Shown piece after piece: positions 51,537 through 60,540 of a stretch of 64,000 nucleotides of DNA (its first letter is position 1; every line of letters begins with the position of its first letter). This DNA is from Arthrobacter sp. ISL-72 (GTDB taxonomy: Bacteria; Actinomycetota; Actinomycetes; Actinomycetales; Micrococcaceae): NCBI RefSeq assembly GCF_018613755.1, contig NZ_JAGGPP010000023.1, forward strand, positions 1 to 64,000, given 5' to 3'. The notes below the pieces were generated by a model. The model saw only the letters and a program-made list of their open reading frames with translations. It did not search any database and was not told the DNA's origin. The position numbers and the translations under genes were made by a program.

Positions 51537-53021
51537 TCAAACGGTTTCCGAGTACGCGCGGCGGCGGTCAGCGGAGGGGGAAGGTTCGACGTCGGCAGCG
51601 TGCCTGGGTGTCGGATCTGCGGTTCCATGGGGGTTCCGTGAGTGATGCCCATACTCTGTCAGGTCATCGTCGATGTCGGTCACCTCGTCGAGGTGGATGG
51701 GGTCCTCTGCCGGCATGGGCTCGACGGTTTCGCCGTTGAAGACGCGGCGGGCCCGGTCGGCGTCGAGGGTGCGGTCCCACCAGGCGATGAACAGGGTGGC
51801 CACGGCGTTGCCGGTGAAGTTCACGATGGCGCGGCACTCGGACATGAACTTGTCGATGCCGAAGATGAGCATGATGCCGGCGGCGGGGATGGTACCGATG
51901 GTGGTCAGCGTGGCGGTCAGGGCGATGAAGCCGCCGCCGGCGACGCCCGCCGCACCTTTGGAGGTCAGCAGCATGACGGCGAGCAGGCCCAGTTGCTGGC
52001 CGAGGGTCAGGTCCGTGTTGGTAGCCTGGGCAATGTAGAGGGCAGCGAGGGAGAGGTAGATGGCGGCGCCGTCAAGGTTGAAGCTGTAGCCGGTGGGGAC
52101 GACGAGGCCGACGGTTTCCTTCTTGACGCCGGCGTGCTCGAGCTTGCGCATCAGGCCCGGGAGGGCCGGTTCGGCGGTGGAGGTGCCCAGGATGAGCATG
52201 TATTCCTCTTTGAGGTGGCGGATCATCTTGAAGATGTTCAGCTTGAGGAAGGCCATGACGGAGCCGAGGACCACCACGATGAAGAGGATGGAGGTGATGT
52301 AGAACAGTGCGATAAGCCCGCCCATGCTGGTGAGCGAGGAGACGCCGTACTTGCCCACAGCAAAGGCCATGGCGCCGAAGGCGCCGAGCGGGGCAGCCTT
52401 CATGATGAAGCCCAGGATCTTGAACATCACGCCGGTCAGGCGCTGCACGCCGTCCAGGACCGGTGCTCCCACCTTCCCCATGGCGTTCAGGGCGATGCCG
52501 AAGACGACGGCGATGAAGATGATCTGGAGGATGTCGCCTTCGACGAAGGGGCCGACGATGCTGTTCGGAATGATGTGGGTGAGGAACTGCCACCATTCCT
52601 GGTGGGCGCCGGCGTCGATCAGCTTCGCTGCGGAGTCCGACGTCTTGATGGTGCTGGCGTCAGCGTTGACGCCGTCTCCGAGGCGGAAGATGTTGATGGC
52701 CACCAGGCCGAAGATCATGGCGAAGATGGTGCCGATCTGGAAGTACGTGAGGGCTTTCAGACCCGTCATGCCGACCTTTTTCAGGTCGGCGACGCTGGCG
52801 ATGCCGCCGACGATGGTCAGGAACACAATTGGTCCGATGAGCATCTTCATCGAGTTCACGAAGGTGGTGCCGATTGGTTCCATGGCGATGCCGGCGGTCG
52901 GTGCGAGCCAGCCGACGAGAATGCCGATGAGGATGGCAGTCAGTACCCAGAAGTACAGCTGCTTGTACCAGCGTGTCTTGGGGGCCGGTGTTACGGTGCC
53001 GGCCGTGGTGATGTGGTCCAT
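51537..53021 (-). CDS. dctA: C4-dicarboxylate:cation symporter DctA
   Basis: A 494-residue glutamate/aspartate-transporter-fold protein. DctA motifs are FLTIVGGIASVADLKKVG, VPTGYSFNLDGAAIYL, LLTSKGAAGVAGGGFIAL and DKFMSECRAIVNFTGNAVATL. The C-terminal about 60 residues after the last helix are long, acidic and His/Pro-rich, beyond the usual end of DctA. AGGA lies before ATG 53021. It probably imports tartrate, succinate, malate or related acids, given the tartrate genes on both sides. Confidence 0.9.
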   Translation of the reverse strand: MDHITTAGTVTPAPKTRWYKQLYFWVLTAILIGILVGWLAPTAGIAMEPIGTTFVNSMKMLIGPIVFLTIVGGIASVADLKKVGMTGLKALTYFQIGTIFAMIFGLVAINIFRLGDGVNADASTIKTSDSAAKLIDAGAHQEWWQFLTHIIPNSIVGPFVEGDILQIIFIAVVFGIALNAMGKVGAPVLDGVQRLTGVMFKILGFIMKAAPLGAFGAMAFAVGKYGVSSLTSMGGLIALFYITSILFIVVVLGSVMAFLKLNIFKMIRHLKEEYMLILGTSTAEPALPGLMRKLEHAGVKKETVGLVVPTGYSFNLDGAAIYLSLAALYIAQATNTDLTLGQQLGLLAVMLLTSKGAAGVAGGGFIALTATLTTIGTIPAAGIMLIFGIDKFMSECRAIVNFTGNAVATLFIAWWDRTLDADRARRVFNGETVEPMPAEDPIHLDEVTDIDDDLTEYGHHSRNPHGTADPTPRHAADVEPSPSADRRRAYSETV

Positions 53022-53166
53022 GATTCCTACCTCGTTGTGGAATGTAACTGGAGCGGGCTTGATGATGGGAGCATGACGGAGTGGACGGCGGCGGTGTGTT
53101 GAACCGCCGTCCACTCCGGGCTGTGTACTGACCGCCGGGATTGGTCCGGCTGGTCGCGCGTTCTGG

Positions 53167-54264
53167 CTAGACGGGGGCCAGGGTGTGGGTGAGGGCCTTG
53201 ATGATGGCCTCGGTGACGTCATCGGTGTTGGCTTCGCCGCCGACGTCGCGGGACAGGTACCCGGCGGCCGTGGTCTGCTCGATGGCGGCCTCTACCTGGC
53301 GGGCTTCCTCGTGCAGGCCGAAGTGGTCCAGCATCAGGGCGGCGCTGGCGATCGCACCGATCGGGTTGCTGATTCCCTTGCCGGCAATGTCCGGGGCCGA
53401 GCCGTGGACCGGTTCGAACATGGACGGGAAGCGGCGCTCCGGGTTCAGGTTCGCGCTGGCCGCCAGGCCGAGGCTTCCGGCCAGCGCCGAGCCCAGGTCC
53501 GAGAGGATGTCGGCGTTCAGGTTCGATGCCACGACGACGGAGAGGTCTTCGGGACGCAGGATGAACTTGGCGCTCATGGCGTCCACCAGGACGCTTTCGG
53601 TCTGCACGTCCGGGTAGTCCAGCGCGATGCGGTTGAAAACTTCGTCCCAGAGGACCATGCCGTACTGCTGGGCGTTGGACTTGGTGACCGAGGAGACCTT
53701 TTTGACGGTGCGGGTCCGGGCGAGGTCGAACGCGAAGCGCATAATCCGCTCGCAGCCCTTTTCGGTGAACAGGGCGGTCTGCAGGGCGACCTCGTTGCCG
53801 GGGCCGCGGCCGCTGAGGTTCCGGCCGCCGAGGCCCGCGTACTCGCCTTCGCTGTTCTCGCGGACAACGATCCAGTCGAGTTCGGTGTTGTCGGCCTTTC
53901 GGAGCGGTGACTGGATGCCGGGAAGGAACTTCACCGGGCGGATGTTGGCCCACTGGTCAAAGTTCTGCGTGATGTTCAGGCGCAGGCCCCACAGGCTGAT
54001 GTGGTCCGGAACGTTTTCCCAACCGACCGCGCCGAAGTAGATGGCGTCGAAGTCCTTGAGGGCCTCCAGCCCCTGGGGGTCCATCATCTGGCCGGTCTTT
54101 TCGTAGTAGCCGCAACCCCACGGGAACTCCGTCCATTCAAAGCCGAACTTGCCGTTGGAGTTCTCTGCCAGGGCATCCAGGACGCGGCGGCCAGCGGAAA
54201 CGACTTCCTTGCCGACTCCGTCTGCGGGGATTGAAGCGATGCTGAATTTCTGGGTGGCGCTCAT
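53167..54264 (-). CDS. Tartrate dehydrogenase/decarboxylase family (isocitrate/isopropylmalate dehydrogenase fold)
   Basis: A 365-residue beta-decarboxylating dehydrogenase. Segments GVGKEVV, IVVRENSEGEYAGLGG and SALAGSLGLAASANLNPE, then FEPVHGSAPDIAGKG, match the TtuC/YeaU group, in which the same enzyme handles tartrate, malate and related acids with NAD and a divalent metal. GAGGAGG lies before ATG 54264. The neighbours DctA and glycerate kinase fit conversion of tartrate to D-glycerate and then 2-phosphoglycerate. Confidence 0.82.
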   Translation of the reverse strand: MSATQKFSIASIPADGVGKEVVSAGRRVLDALAENSNGKFGFEWTEFPWGCGYYEKTGQMMDPQGLEALKDFDAIYFGAVGWENVPDHISLWGLRLNITQNFDQWANIRPVKFLPGIQSPLRKADNTELDWIVVRENSEGEYAGLGGRNLSGRGPGNEVALQTALFTEKGCERIMRFAFDLARTRTVKKVSSVTKSNAQQYGMVLWDEVFNRIALDYPDVQTESVLVDAMSAKFILRPEDLSVVVASNLNADILSDLGSALAGSLGLAASANLNPERRFPSMFEPVHGSAPDIAGKGISNPIGAIASAALMLDHFGLHEEARQVEAAIEQTTAAGYLSRDVGGEANTDDVTEAIIKALTHTLAPV

Positions 54265-54369
54265 GTGCCTACCTCCTCGTTGAGTCTGTTAGCAGCGTCA
54301 CACTGCCCTTCCTCTTCAAGTAGAAGGCCTGCCCCTATACGGCGTCCAAGACCAAGATTCGATACGGCA

Positions 54370-54386
54370 AATAGGTTGAGCCTATT
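54370..54386. promoter_or_regulatory. Inverted repeat at the end of the LysR gene
   Basis: AATAGG-TTGAG-CCTATT, a 6-bp inverted repeat with a 5-nt spacer, overlaps the LysR stop codon and lies about 106 bp upstream of the tartrate dehydrogenase gene. Spacing and A+T content suit a LysR recognition site (T-N11-A type) or a small terminator. Confidence 0.4.
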
Positions 54387-55314
54387 GGTCGGACGCGTTA
54401 TGGGACCGGACCGGTGCATCCCCAGGGCCGGCTGCAACGTGGAGCTCCGCCACCTTCAGGAACGCCCGGGCAGCGGGCGTCAGGTCTTCCTTGCGGCTCA
54501 GGATGGCGACGTCGAGCTGGGAGACCGGTTCGATCAGGAGCGTGCGCAGCCCGGCCTTCTGCGCCGTGGGCGCCCATGAGGAAGGCATCACGGCATGTCC
54601 CACGCCGGCGAGCACCAGCGGCAGGATTGAGGTCCGGTGCGCGACCTCGACGACGATCTCCGCGTTGACGCCGTGCGCCAGCGCGTCGTCCACGAGCCAC
54701 CGCATCAGCGATCCACGCTGGCTGACGATCAGCCGGTGCCCGCCCAGGTCCTGCCGCTGGATCCCGGCTCCGGGCTGGAAGGTGTCGGCCTGCGGATTGA
54801 CGATGAGGATCAGCGGCTGGCGCTCCAGGTCCAGGACCTGGACCCCCGGGACACGGATGGGCGTTGAGGACCCTGCCAGTCCAATTTCGGTGCTGCCCGT
54901 GCGGACGGACTCAATCACTTCCTCCGGCGTAAAGGCGGCGCTGATGTTGAGCCGGATGGAGGGATGCAATCGAGTGAAGCCGGCGATCATCGAGGTCAGC
55001 GGCTCGATTCCCGGTGAGGGCATGGTGATGATGTCCAGGCGGCCGCTGCGTACCCCCTGCAGTGCCCGCACCGCGGACTGTGCGGCGTCAAGGTCCCGCA
55101 TCACCAGGCGCGCCGGCCCCACGAGTTCCTTGCCGGCCTCGCTGAGGACCGCCCTGCGGCCGATACGGTGGAAGAGCGGCACGCCGAGGTCCTTCTCCAG
55201 GCCGGCGATGGTCTGCGACAGGGAAGGCTGGGCGATGAGTAGATGCTCGGCCGCACGGTTGAATCCGTCATGGTCAACAACGGCCAGGAAATACTTCAGC
55301 TTCCGTGTGTCCAC
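54382..55314 (-). CDS. LysR-family regulator of the tartrate-type genes
   Basis: A 310-residue LysR protein with the N-terminal helix-turn-helix KLKYFLAVVDHDGFNRAAEHL, then AQPSLSQTIAGLEKDLG, and a ligand-binding domain with LLIEP and IALPV-like strands. GTG 55314 follows AAGGGG at 5 nt and gives the usual short lead before the helix; the longer in-frame ATG 55362 adds 16 residues. It lies upstream of the dehydrogenase on the same strand, so it may activate that gene or the whole DctA/GarK unit. The effector is inferred to be a hydroxy-dicarboxylate. Confidence 0.83.
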   Translation of the reverse strand: MDTRKLKYFLAVVDHDGFNRAAEHLLIAQPSLSQTIAGLEKDLGVPLFHRIGRRAVLSEAGKELVGPARLVMRDLDAAQSAVRALQGVRSGRLDIITMPSPGIEPLTSMIAGFTRLHPSIRLNISAAFTPEEVIESVRTGSTEIGLAGSSTPIRVPGVQVLDLERQPLILIVNPQADTFQPGAGIQRQDLGGHRLIVSQRGSLMRWLVDDALAHGVNAEIVVEVAHRTSILPLVLAGVGHAVMPSSWAPTAQKAGLRTLLIEPVSQLDVAILSRKEDLTPAARAFLKVAELHVAAGPGDAPVRSHNASDQ

Positions 55315-55419
55315 GCCGGCCCCTTCATTGATTAGCTCCTTTGGGCTCCCCGCGCGACGCACCGGATGGTTACGTGCGCGCCGCGCGGAAGCATAGACAG
55401 CCTACGCCCGGCGGAACGG

Positions 55420-56934
55420 CTACACGATGAGCCCGCCCAGGTCCCGGTATTTTGCCAGCCGACGCGGCAGCAGTTGGTGTATTCCGGCGGAGGACAGGCT
55501 GGCGAGCTCATACTCGATGGCCTGTCCCATCCGCTGGCAAAATGCTTTTCCCTCGAGGGAGGCGTCGCCGCGTTCGTCCACGATGTGCTCCACCAGGCCG
55601 CTGGCGTGGAGCGACGCGACGTTGACGCCCTGGGCTTCGGACATGGCAGCCGCGAAGGCGGTGCTCCGATGGACGATGGCACTTGCGCCTTCGGGCGGCA
55701 GCGGGGACAGCCACGCGTGCTGGGCTGCGATGGTGCGGTCCGCGGGCAGGAGGGCAAGCGCCCCGCCCCCGGCACCCTGGCCCAGGAGAACCGACACAGT
55801 GGGCGACTTGAGTCCGATGAGGTCGTGCAGGGACCGGGCGATCTCGCCGGCCAGCCCGCCTTCCTCGGCTTCCTTGGACAGTGCCGCCCCGCCGGTGTCG
55901 ATGACCGTCAGCAGAGGCAGTCCCAGTTCCTCGGCCAGCCGCATCCCGCGCCGGGCCTCCCGCAGGGATGCGGGTCCCATCGCCGTCTGCTGCGAGGGCC
56001 TGGGCCGGGTGTGGCCGATGACGACGCAGGACTCCCGCCCGAAGCGGGCCAGCGCAAGCTGAAGGCCGGGGTCTTTTTCCCCCTGCCCGGTGCCGTTGAG
56101 CGGCAGCACGTCACGGGCGCCGTGGGCGAGCAGTTGACGAAGGTCCGGCCTGCGCGGGTTCCGGGAGATTTCGATTGATTCCCATGCGCCGGCGCCGGAC
56201 GGTTTGACCGACAGGCTGGCGGGACGCGCCGGCCGCCCGGGCGCGCCCGTGACCAGGATGCTCAACGCGCGGTCGACGACGTCGGACAGTTGCCAGGGCG
56301 GGACCACCGCGTCGATGAGCCCCTTGTCGAAGAGGTTCTCGGCCACCTGGACATTCTCCGGAAACTTTTTGCCGTACAGGGCCTCGTAGACGCGCGGCCC
56401 GAGGAAGCCGAGCAGGGCGCCGGGTTCGGCGACAGTAATGTGGCCCAGCGATCCCCACGACGCCATGACCCCTCCTGTGGCGGGGTGCCGGAGGTACACG
56501 AGGTAGGGCAGCCCGGCCTGGCGGTGGGCACGCACTGCCGCGCTTATTTTCACCATCGAGAGGAAGGCGATGGTTCCTTCCTGCATGCGCGTGCCGCCCG
56601 ACGCCGGTCCCGCCAGGAGCGGCAGTCCCTCCCGGGTTGCCCGTTCGACGGCGGTGGTAATGCGTTCCGCTGCGGCGAGGCCAATGGAACCGGCCAGGAA
56701 ACGGAATTCACTGACGATGACGGCCACCCGGCGTCCGCGGATGAGGCCCTCGCCGGTGAGGACGGATTCGTCCACACCGGTTTTTGCCCGGGCTTCTTCC
56801 AGTTCCTGCCGGTATTCCGGGCTCGGATCGGGGTCCGCCACGGGTGCGTCCCAGCTGCGGTACGAACCCGGATCGAGCACGGCAGTGATAAGTTCCGTTG
56901 CGTCCAGGTGCCGGACCTTTTGTTCCGTCAGCAT
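55420..56934 (-). CDS. Acetyl-CoA carboxylase-type carboxyltransferase (beta-alpha fusion, AccDA-like)
   Basis: A 504-residue protein with an AccD-like half (SYRSWDAPVAD, then GPASGGTRMQEG, GHITVAEPGALLGFLG) fused to an AccA-like half (LPLLTVIDTGGAALSKEAEEGG, LLGQGAGGGALALLPADR). The four-cysteine zinc ribbon at the start of bacterial AccD is missing. No biotin carboxylase or biotin-carrier gene is nearby. It is 2 nt after a CaiB CoA-transferase gene. Either it joins carrier subunits encoded elsewhere or it decarboxylates a dicarboxyl-CoA, as MdcD/MdcE do in malonate decarboxylase; the second is inference from context. Confidence 0.78.
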   Translation of the reverse strand: MLTEQKVRHLDATELITAVLDPGSYRSWDAPVADPDPSPEYRQELEEARAKTGVDESVLTGEGLIRGRRVAVIVSEFRFLAGSIGLAAAERITTAVERATREGLPLLAGPASGGTRMQEGTIAFLSMVKISAAVRAHRQAGLPYLVYLRHPATGGVMASWGSLGHITVAEPGALLGFLGPRVYEALYGKKFPENVQVAENLFDKGLIDAVVPPWQLSDVVDRALSILVTGAPGRPARPASLSVKPSGAGAWESIEISRNPRRPDLRQLLAHGARDVLPLNGTGQGEKDPGLQLALARFGRESCVVIGHTRPRPSQQTAMGPASLREARRGMRLAEELGLPLLTVIDTGGAALSKEAEEGGLAGEIARSLHDLIGLKSPTVSVLLGQGAGGGALALLPADRTIAAQHAWLSPLPPEGASAIVHRSTAFAAAMSEAQGVNVASLHASGLVEHIVDERGDASLEGKAFCQRMGQAIEYELASLSSAGIHQLLPRRLAKYRDLGGLIV

Positions 56935-56936
56935 GT

Positions 56937-58184
56937 TCAGCGCCCTTCCCTGGCCGACCCTGCGGCTGTGCCGGTAACGGCGGCCGGCACCAGTCCGAGC
57001 CACTGCCGGATCTGCTCGCCGTCCTGGTCCAGCAACGGCGGCGCGGTGTGAGTTTTCACTGTGGTTTCCGCAGCATCGGCGGAGCTGAAGAACCGCAGCG
57101 GCGGACCGGGCAGGCTCACGGTGCCCAGGATCCTGTGGTCGACATTGATCACCAGCCCCTGCGAATGGACCTGCTCCCACTCGTACACTTCGTCCAGGGT
57201 GCGGACCTTGCCTGCGGGGATGCCCGCATCGTCGAGCTTGGCGAGGAGCGGCCCGGCCTCGACATCGGAGAAGGCACGCTCCACTTCTTCGATGACCTTT
57301 TCGCGATTGCGCACGCGGTCCGCGTTGGTGGCGAACTCGGGCCGGGCGGCATCGATTCCAAAGGTCGTGGCGAAGGTGTTCCAGAGTTTTTCGCTGCCCA
57401 CGCTGATCTGGACCCGGCCCTGCCGGCAGTGGAACAGGCCGTACGGGGCGATGGAGGGGTGATGGTTGCCCTGTGCCCGGGGGACTTCGCCGGCAACTGT
57501 GGCCCTGGTGCCTTGGAACGCGTGCACCCCGATAAGCGCGGCGAGCAGTGACGTGCGGACAATCTGGCCCTGGCCCGTCCGCTCGCGCTGCAGCAGCGCC
57601 GCCAGCGTACCGAATGCGCCGTACATGCCGGACAAAAGATCGGCGATCGGAACTCCCACCCGCTGCGGGTCATCCGGGCCGGCCCCGGTAAGGGACATCA
57701 GGCCGGCTTCGCCCTGCAAGATCTGGTCGTAGCCGCTGCGCCGGGATTCCGGTCCGTCGTGCCCGAAGCCCGTGATGGAGAGGATTACAAGTGCCGGATT
57801 CAGGGCGTGCATTTCCGCTGCCGAGAAGCCTAGGCGGTCCAGGACACCGGGGCGGAAGTTCTCTATGACGACGTCGGCGCGTTCCAGCAGCTCGCGCAAA
57901 ACTGTCCGCCCGTCGTCGCTCTTCAAGTCCAGGGCGATGGATTCCTTATTCCGGTTGCAGGACAGGAAGTATGTTGCCTGCGGATCGTCCTCGGGGCCGA
58001 CGAAGGGCGGCCCCCAGCCGCGGGTATCGTCACCCGTTCCGGGGTTCTCCACTTTGATGACCCGGGCGCCAAGATCAGCCAGCATCATGCCGGCGTGAGG
58101 TCCTGCCAGGGCCCGGCTCAGGTCCACCACGAGGTAGCCCGAGAGGGGACCGTCGGTCCGGGGCGTGAATTCAGTGCTGTCCAT
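56937..58184 (-). CDS. CaiB/BaiF family (class III) CoA-transferase
   Basis: A 415-residue formyl-CoA-transferase-type enzyme. SGYLVVDLSRALAGPHAGMM is the N-terminal CoA-site pattern, GARVIKVENPGTGDDTR follows, and the catalytic Asp is D153 in SGYDQILQGEAG. AAGGA lies before ATG 58184. A longer open frame upstream overlaps the carrier gene in another frame and is rejected. It should move CoA onto a carboxylate, probably the one imported by the neighbouring carrier. Confidence 0.87.
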   Translation of the reverse strand: MDSTEFTPRTDGPLSGYLVVDLSRALAGPHAGMMLADLGARVIKVENPGTGDDTRGWGPPFVGPEDDPQATYFLSCNRNKESIALDLKSDDGRTVLRELLERADVVIENFRPGVLDRLGFSAAEMHALNPALVILSITGFGHDGPESRRSGYDQILQGEAGLMSLTGAGPDDPQRVGVPIADLLSGMYGAFGTLAALLQRERTGQGQIVRTSLLAALIGVHAFQGTRATVAGEVPRAQGNHHPSIAPYGLFHCRQGRVQISVGSEKLWNTFATTFGIDAARPEFATNADRVRNREKVIEEVERAFSDVEAGPLLAKLDDAGIPAGKVRTLDEVYEWEQVHSQGLVINVDHRILGTVSLPGPPLRFFSSADAAETTVKTHTAPPLLDQDGEQIRQWLGLVPAAVTGTAAGSAREGR

Positions 58185-58243
58185 GGGGTTTCCTTCTCTT
58201 GCTTGTTGGTGCCTGCGAATGCTCTGCGGATGAGGACGTCCGA

Positions 58244-59653
58244 TTACAGCCAGCCGGGAACAACCATGACCAGCCAGGCGATGGCGGGCCCAGCCACAAC
58301 GACGATGCCGCTGTACGCCAGGATCTGCTTGTAGAACCTGTCCTTGTCCACGTCTTCGGGCGCGTTTGCCAGCACCAGGGCTCCGTTGGTGGAGAACGGG
58401 GAGACGTCGACGATGGTGGAGGCCACGGCCAGCGCTGCGATGACGCCGACGGCACCGACTTCCCCCGTGGCCAGGAACGGCACAGCCAGGGGAATGAGGG
58501 CAGCCAGGATGGCGGTTGAGGAAGCGAAGGCAGAGACCACCCCGCCGATGTAGCAGATCAGCAGCGCTGCGAGCAGCGGCATGCCAAGCTGCGCAACGCC
58601 GTCGGACACGAACTTGATGGTGCCTGCTTCTTCGAGGACTCCGACAAAGGTGAGCATGCCGCAGAGCAGCAGCACCGTGGACCAGCTGATTTTGTTGACG
58701 GCGCCCTTCTGGGCCGCCGGCGATACCAGGGCCAGAACCATGGCGATGGTGATGGAGACGAATCCGACGTCCACCTTGAAACCCAGGGAGATCACGGCGA
58801 GGGCGATCAGGCCGAGGATGGTTACGAGCTGCGGAGCGGAGGCGCGTGCGTTGGCGACGGTCTGTTCGCCTGCCCCGGGAGAAGAATTCTTCGCCTCGCC
58901 GCTGCCTCCAGTGGTGCCTTTGGACGACACACGCGCGGAGGAAATGTCCGTTCCGGAGCCCTGCAGGGTAACACCGGCGGCGCGGGCGCCCACGCTCATG
59001 GCCATGCGCTTCTCGGCGGCCTGTTCCACCAGCCGGCTGCCGGTGGAAGACCGGAACTTGTTGCTGCCGAGAACGATGAACAGTACCAGTGCAATGGCCA
59101 GGTTGAAGATGAAGCTTGCCAGGAAGATCGCCATCGGGCTGGCTTCCAGCTCCGTCTTGGCAATGATGCCGTTGACAGTGACGCCGTAGACGGCGATGGG
59201 GGAGAACCCGCCGGCCTGCGCTCCATGGATCACCATCATGCCCATCATCAGCGGGTTGATTTTGTGCTTTGCCGCGAAGCTGAGAGCGATCGGCGCGATG
59301 ATCGCGACGGCTGCCGGCGAGAGGGCGCCAACTGCCGTGATGACGGCGGTGATTGCAAACATGATCCACGGGATCAGGGCCACTTTGCTGCCAACCAGGC
59401 GCACCGCGCCCCGGACCAAAAGGTCGATGGTGCCGTTGTTCTGCGCGATGGCGAACAAGTATGTGACGCCGACTATTGTCAGGAACAGTCCGCCGGGGAA
59501 ATTGGCGAGGATGTCGCTAGTGGACATTCCCAGGACTACGGAGCCCAGCAGGAATGCTCCGACAAAGGCCAGGGCGCCCATGTTGAGGGGCAGGACGGTG
59601 GCGAGCAGGAACATCACCGCCAGGATGATGATGGACAGGACAGGAGCGGACAT
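58244..59653 (-). CDS. Dicarboxylate carrier, MatC/SLC13-like
   Basis: A 469-residue membrane protein with 11-13 hydrophobic segments. The N-terminus (AVMFLLATVLPLNMGALAFVGAFLLG) and the HGAQAGGFSPIAVYGVTVNG stretch match MatC-type dicarboxylate/malonate carriers of the SLC13-related group. A 75-residue hydrophilic Ser/Gly-rich loop divides the halves. GGAGG lies before ATG 59653. It is followed by the CoA-transferase gene and is divergent from a GntR regulator. Malonate is the likeliest substrate by analogy with mat operons; not proven. Confidence 0.82.
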   Translation of the reverse strand: MSAPVLSIIILAVMFLLATVLPLNMGALAFVGAFLLGSVVLGMSTSDILANFPGGLFLTIVGVTYLFAIAQNNGTIDLLVRGAVRLVGSKVALIPWIMFAITAVITAVGALSPAAVAIIAPIALSFAAKHKINPLMMGMMVIHGAQAGGFSPIAVYGVTVNGIIAKTELEASPMAIFLASFIFNLAIALVLFIVLGSNKFRSSTGSRLVEQAAEKRMAMSVGARAAGVTLQGSGTDISSARVSSKGTTGGSGEAKNSSPGAGEQTVANARASAPQLVTILGLIALAVISLGFKVDVGFVSITIAMVLALVSPAAQKGAVNKISWSTVLLLCGMLTFVGVLEEAGTIKFVSDGVAQLGMPLLAALLICYIGGVVSAFASSTAILAALIPLAVPFLATGEVGAVGVIAALAVASTIVDVSPFSTNGALVLANAPEDVDKDRFYKQILAYSGIVVVAGPAIAWLVMVVPGWL

Positions 59654-59725
59654 CTTTGTACCTCCGGATCGGACATGCGGTTTTGGTTGGGGAAAGCTTC
59701 GACTGGCTTAGTGGCCTAGCCTCCT

Positions 59726-59740
59726 AGACACTAGGTGTCT
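59726..59740. promoter_or_regulatory. GntR operator in the divergent promoter region
   Basis: AGACAC-TAG-GTGTCT is a perfect 6-bp inverted repeat with 3 nt between, in the 141-bp gap between the carrier and the GntR gene. A TTGACA -35 box for the minus strand abuts it (revcomp at 59741-59746). Binding would block the dicarboxylate operon. Confidence 0.65.
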
Positions 59741-59794
59741 TTGTCAATAGTTCTCCGGTACTCTTGGGGTTCAGGACTCCGTGAAAGGATGCAC

Positions 59795-60502
59795 ATGGCA
59801 AAGCAGAGGGCAGCCCAGCAGATTGCCCGCGTTTCCCGGCCCCGGCTCTATGAGCAGCTGGTGGAGCAACTGCTGGACTTCATTGAAGCCGCCGAGTTGG
59901 GCCCTGGAGATACTTTGCCTGCCGAACGGGAGCTCGCCGAGCGGCTGGGCGTTTCGCGCGCAACGCTGGCGCAGGCCCTGGTGGCCTTGGAAGTGCTCGG
60001 CGTCATCGATGTCCAGCATGGCACCGGAGCGGTCCTGGTCTACCGGCCCAATGTTCCGTCCGTAATCAAGGGGCTGCGCGACCACCGCAATCGCCTCCCG
60101 GAGATCGTCGAGGCGCGAAGCACTCTTGAGGTGAAACTTGCTGAGCTGGCCGCGGTCAGGCGCAGCGACGAGGACATGAAGGCCATCGATAAGGCGCTGG
60201 AGGCGATGGCCGATGAAGTTGCCTCGGGGGCCCGGGGCGCCCACGGCGACGAGCTGTTCCACCAGGCCGTCACTGCCGCCGCACACTCCGCGGTGCTGGC
60301 CCAGTTAATGACCTTTATCGCCGGAATGGTCTTGGAAACGCGTCTCGAGTCGCTCGGCCAGCCGGGACGCCCGGAGCAGTCCCTCGCTTCCCACCGCAAG
60401 ATCGCCGACGCGATCCGGGACCAGGATCCGGACGCGGCTTCCGCGGCGATGCAGGAGCACATTGACCTCGTCTCTGATGTGGCGCTGCTGAAGAACGCGT
60501 AA
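59795..60502 (+). CDS. GntR-family (FadR subgroup) regulator
   Basis: A 235-residue regulator with a winged helix-turn-helix (PGDTLPAERELAERLGVSRAT at about 38-58) and an all-helical FCD-type ligand domain containing DELFHQAVTAAAHSAV and SLASHRKIADAIRDQD; the His residues are typical metal ligands. AAAGGA lies 5 nt before ATG 59795. It is divergent from the MatC-like carrier operon and most likely its repressor, responding to a dicarboxylate or its CoA ester. Confidence 0.87.
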   Translation: MAKQRAAQQIARVSRPRLYEQLVEQLLDFIEAAELGPGDTLPAERELAERLGVSRATLAQALVALEVLGVIDVQHGTGAVLVYRPNVPSVIKGLRDHRNRLPEIVEARSTLEVKLAELAAVRRSDEDMKAIDKALEAMADEVASGARGAHGDELFHQAVTAAAHSAVLAQLMTFIAGMVLETRLESLGQPGRPEQSLASHRKIADAIRDQDPDAASAAMQEHIDLVSDVALLKNA

Positions 60503-60540
60503 GTCGGCCTAGCCGCGGAGCCTATCCTGGCCGCCTTACG

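Noticed and set aside
51642-53102. 486-codon open frame on the plus strand
   Set aside because: It is exactly antisense to dctA, very Asp/Glu/His/Gly-rich, and has no ribosome binding site or family feature.
58185-59369. 5' extension of the CaiB gene by about 395 codons
   Set aside because: It overlaps the MatC-like carrier gene in another frame on the same strand. ATG 58184 has a good ribosome binding site and gives the family start.
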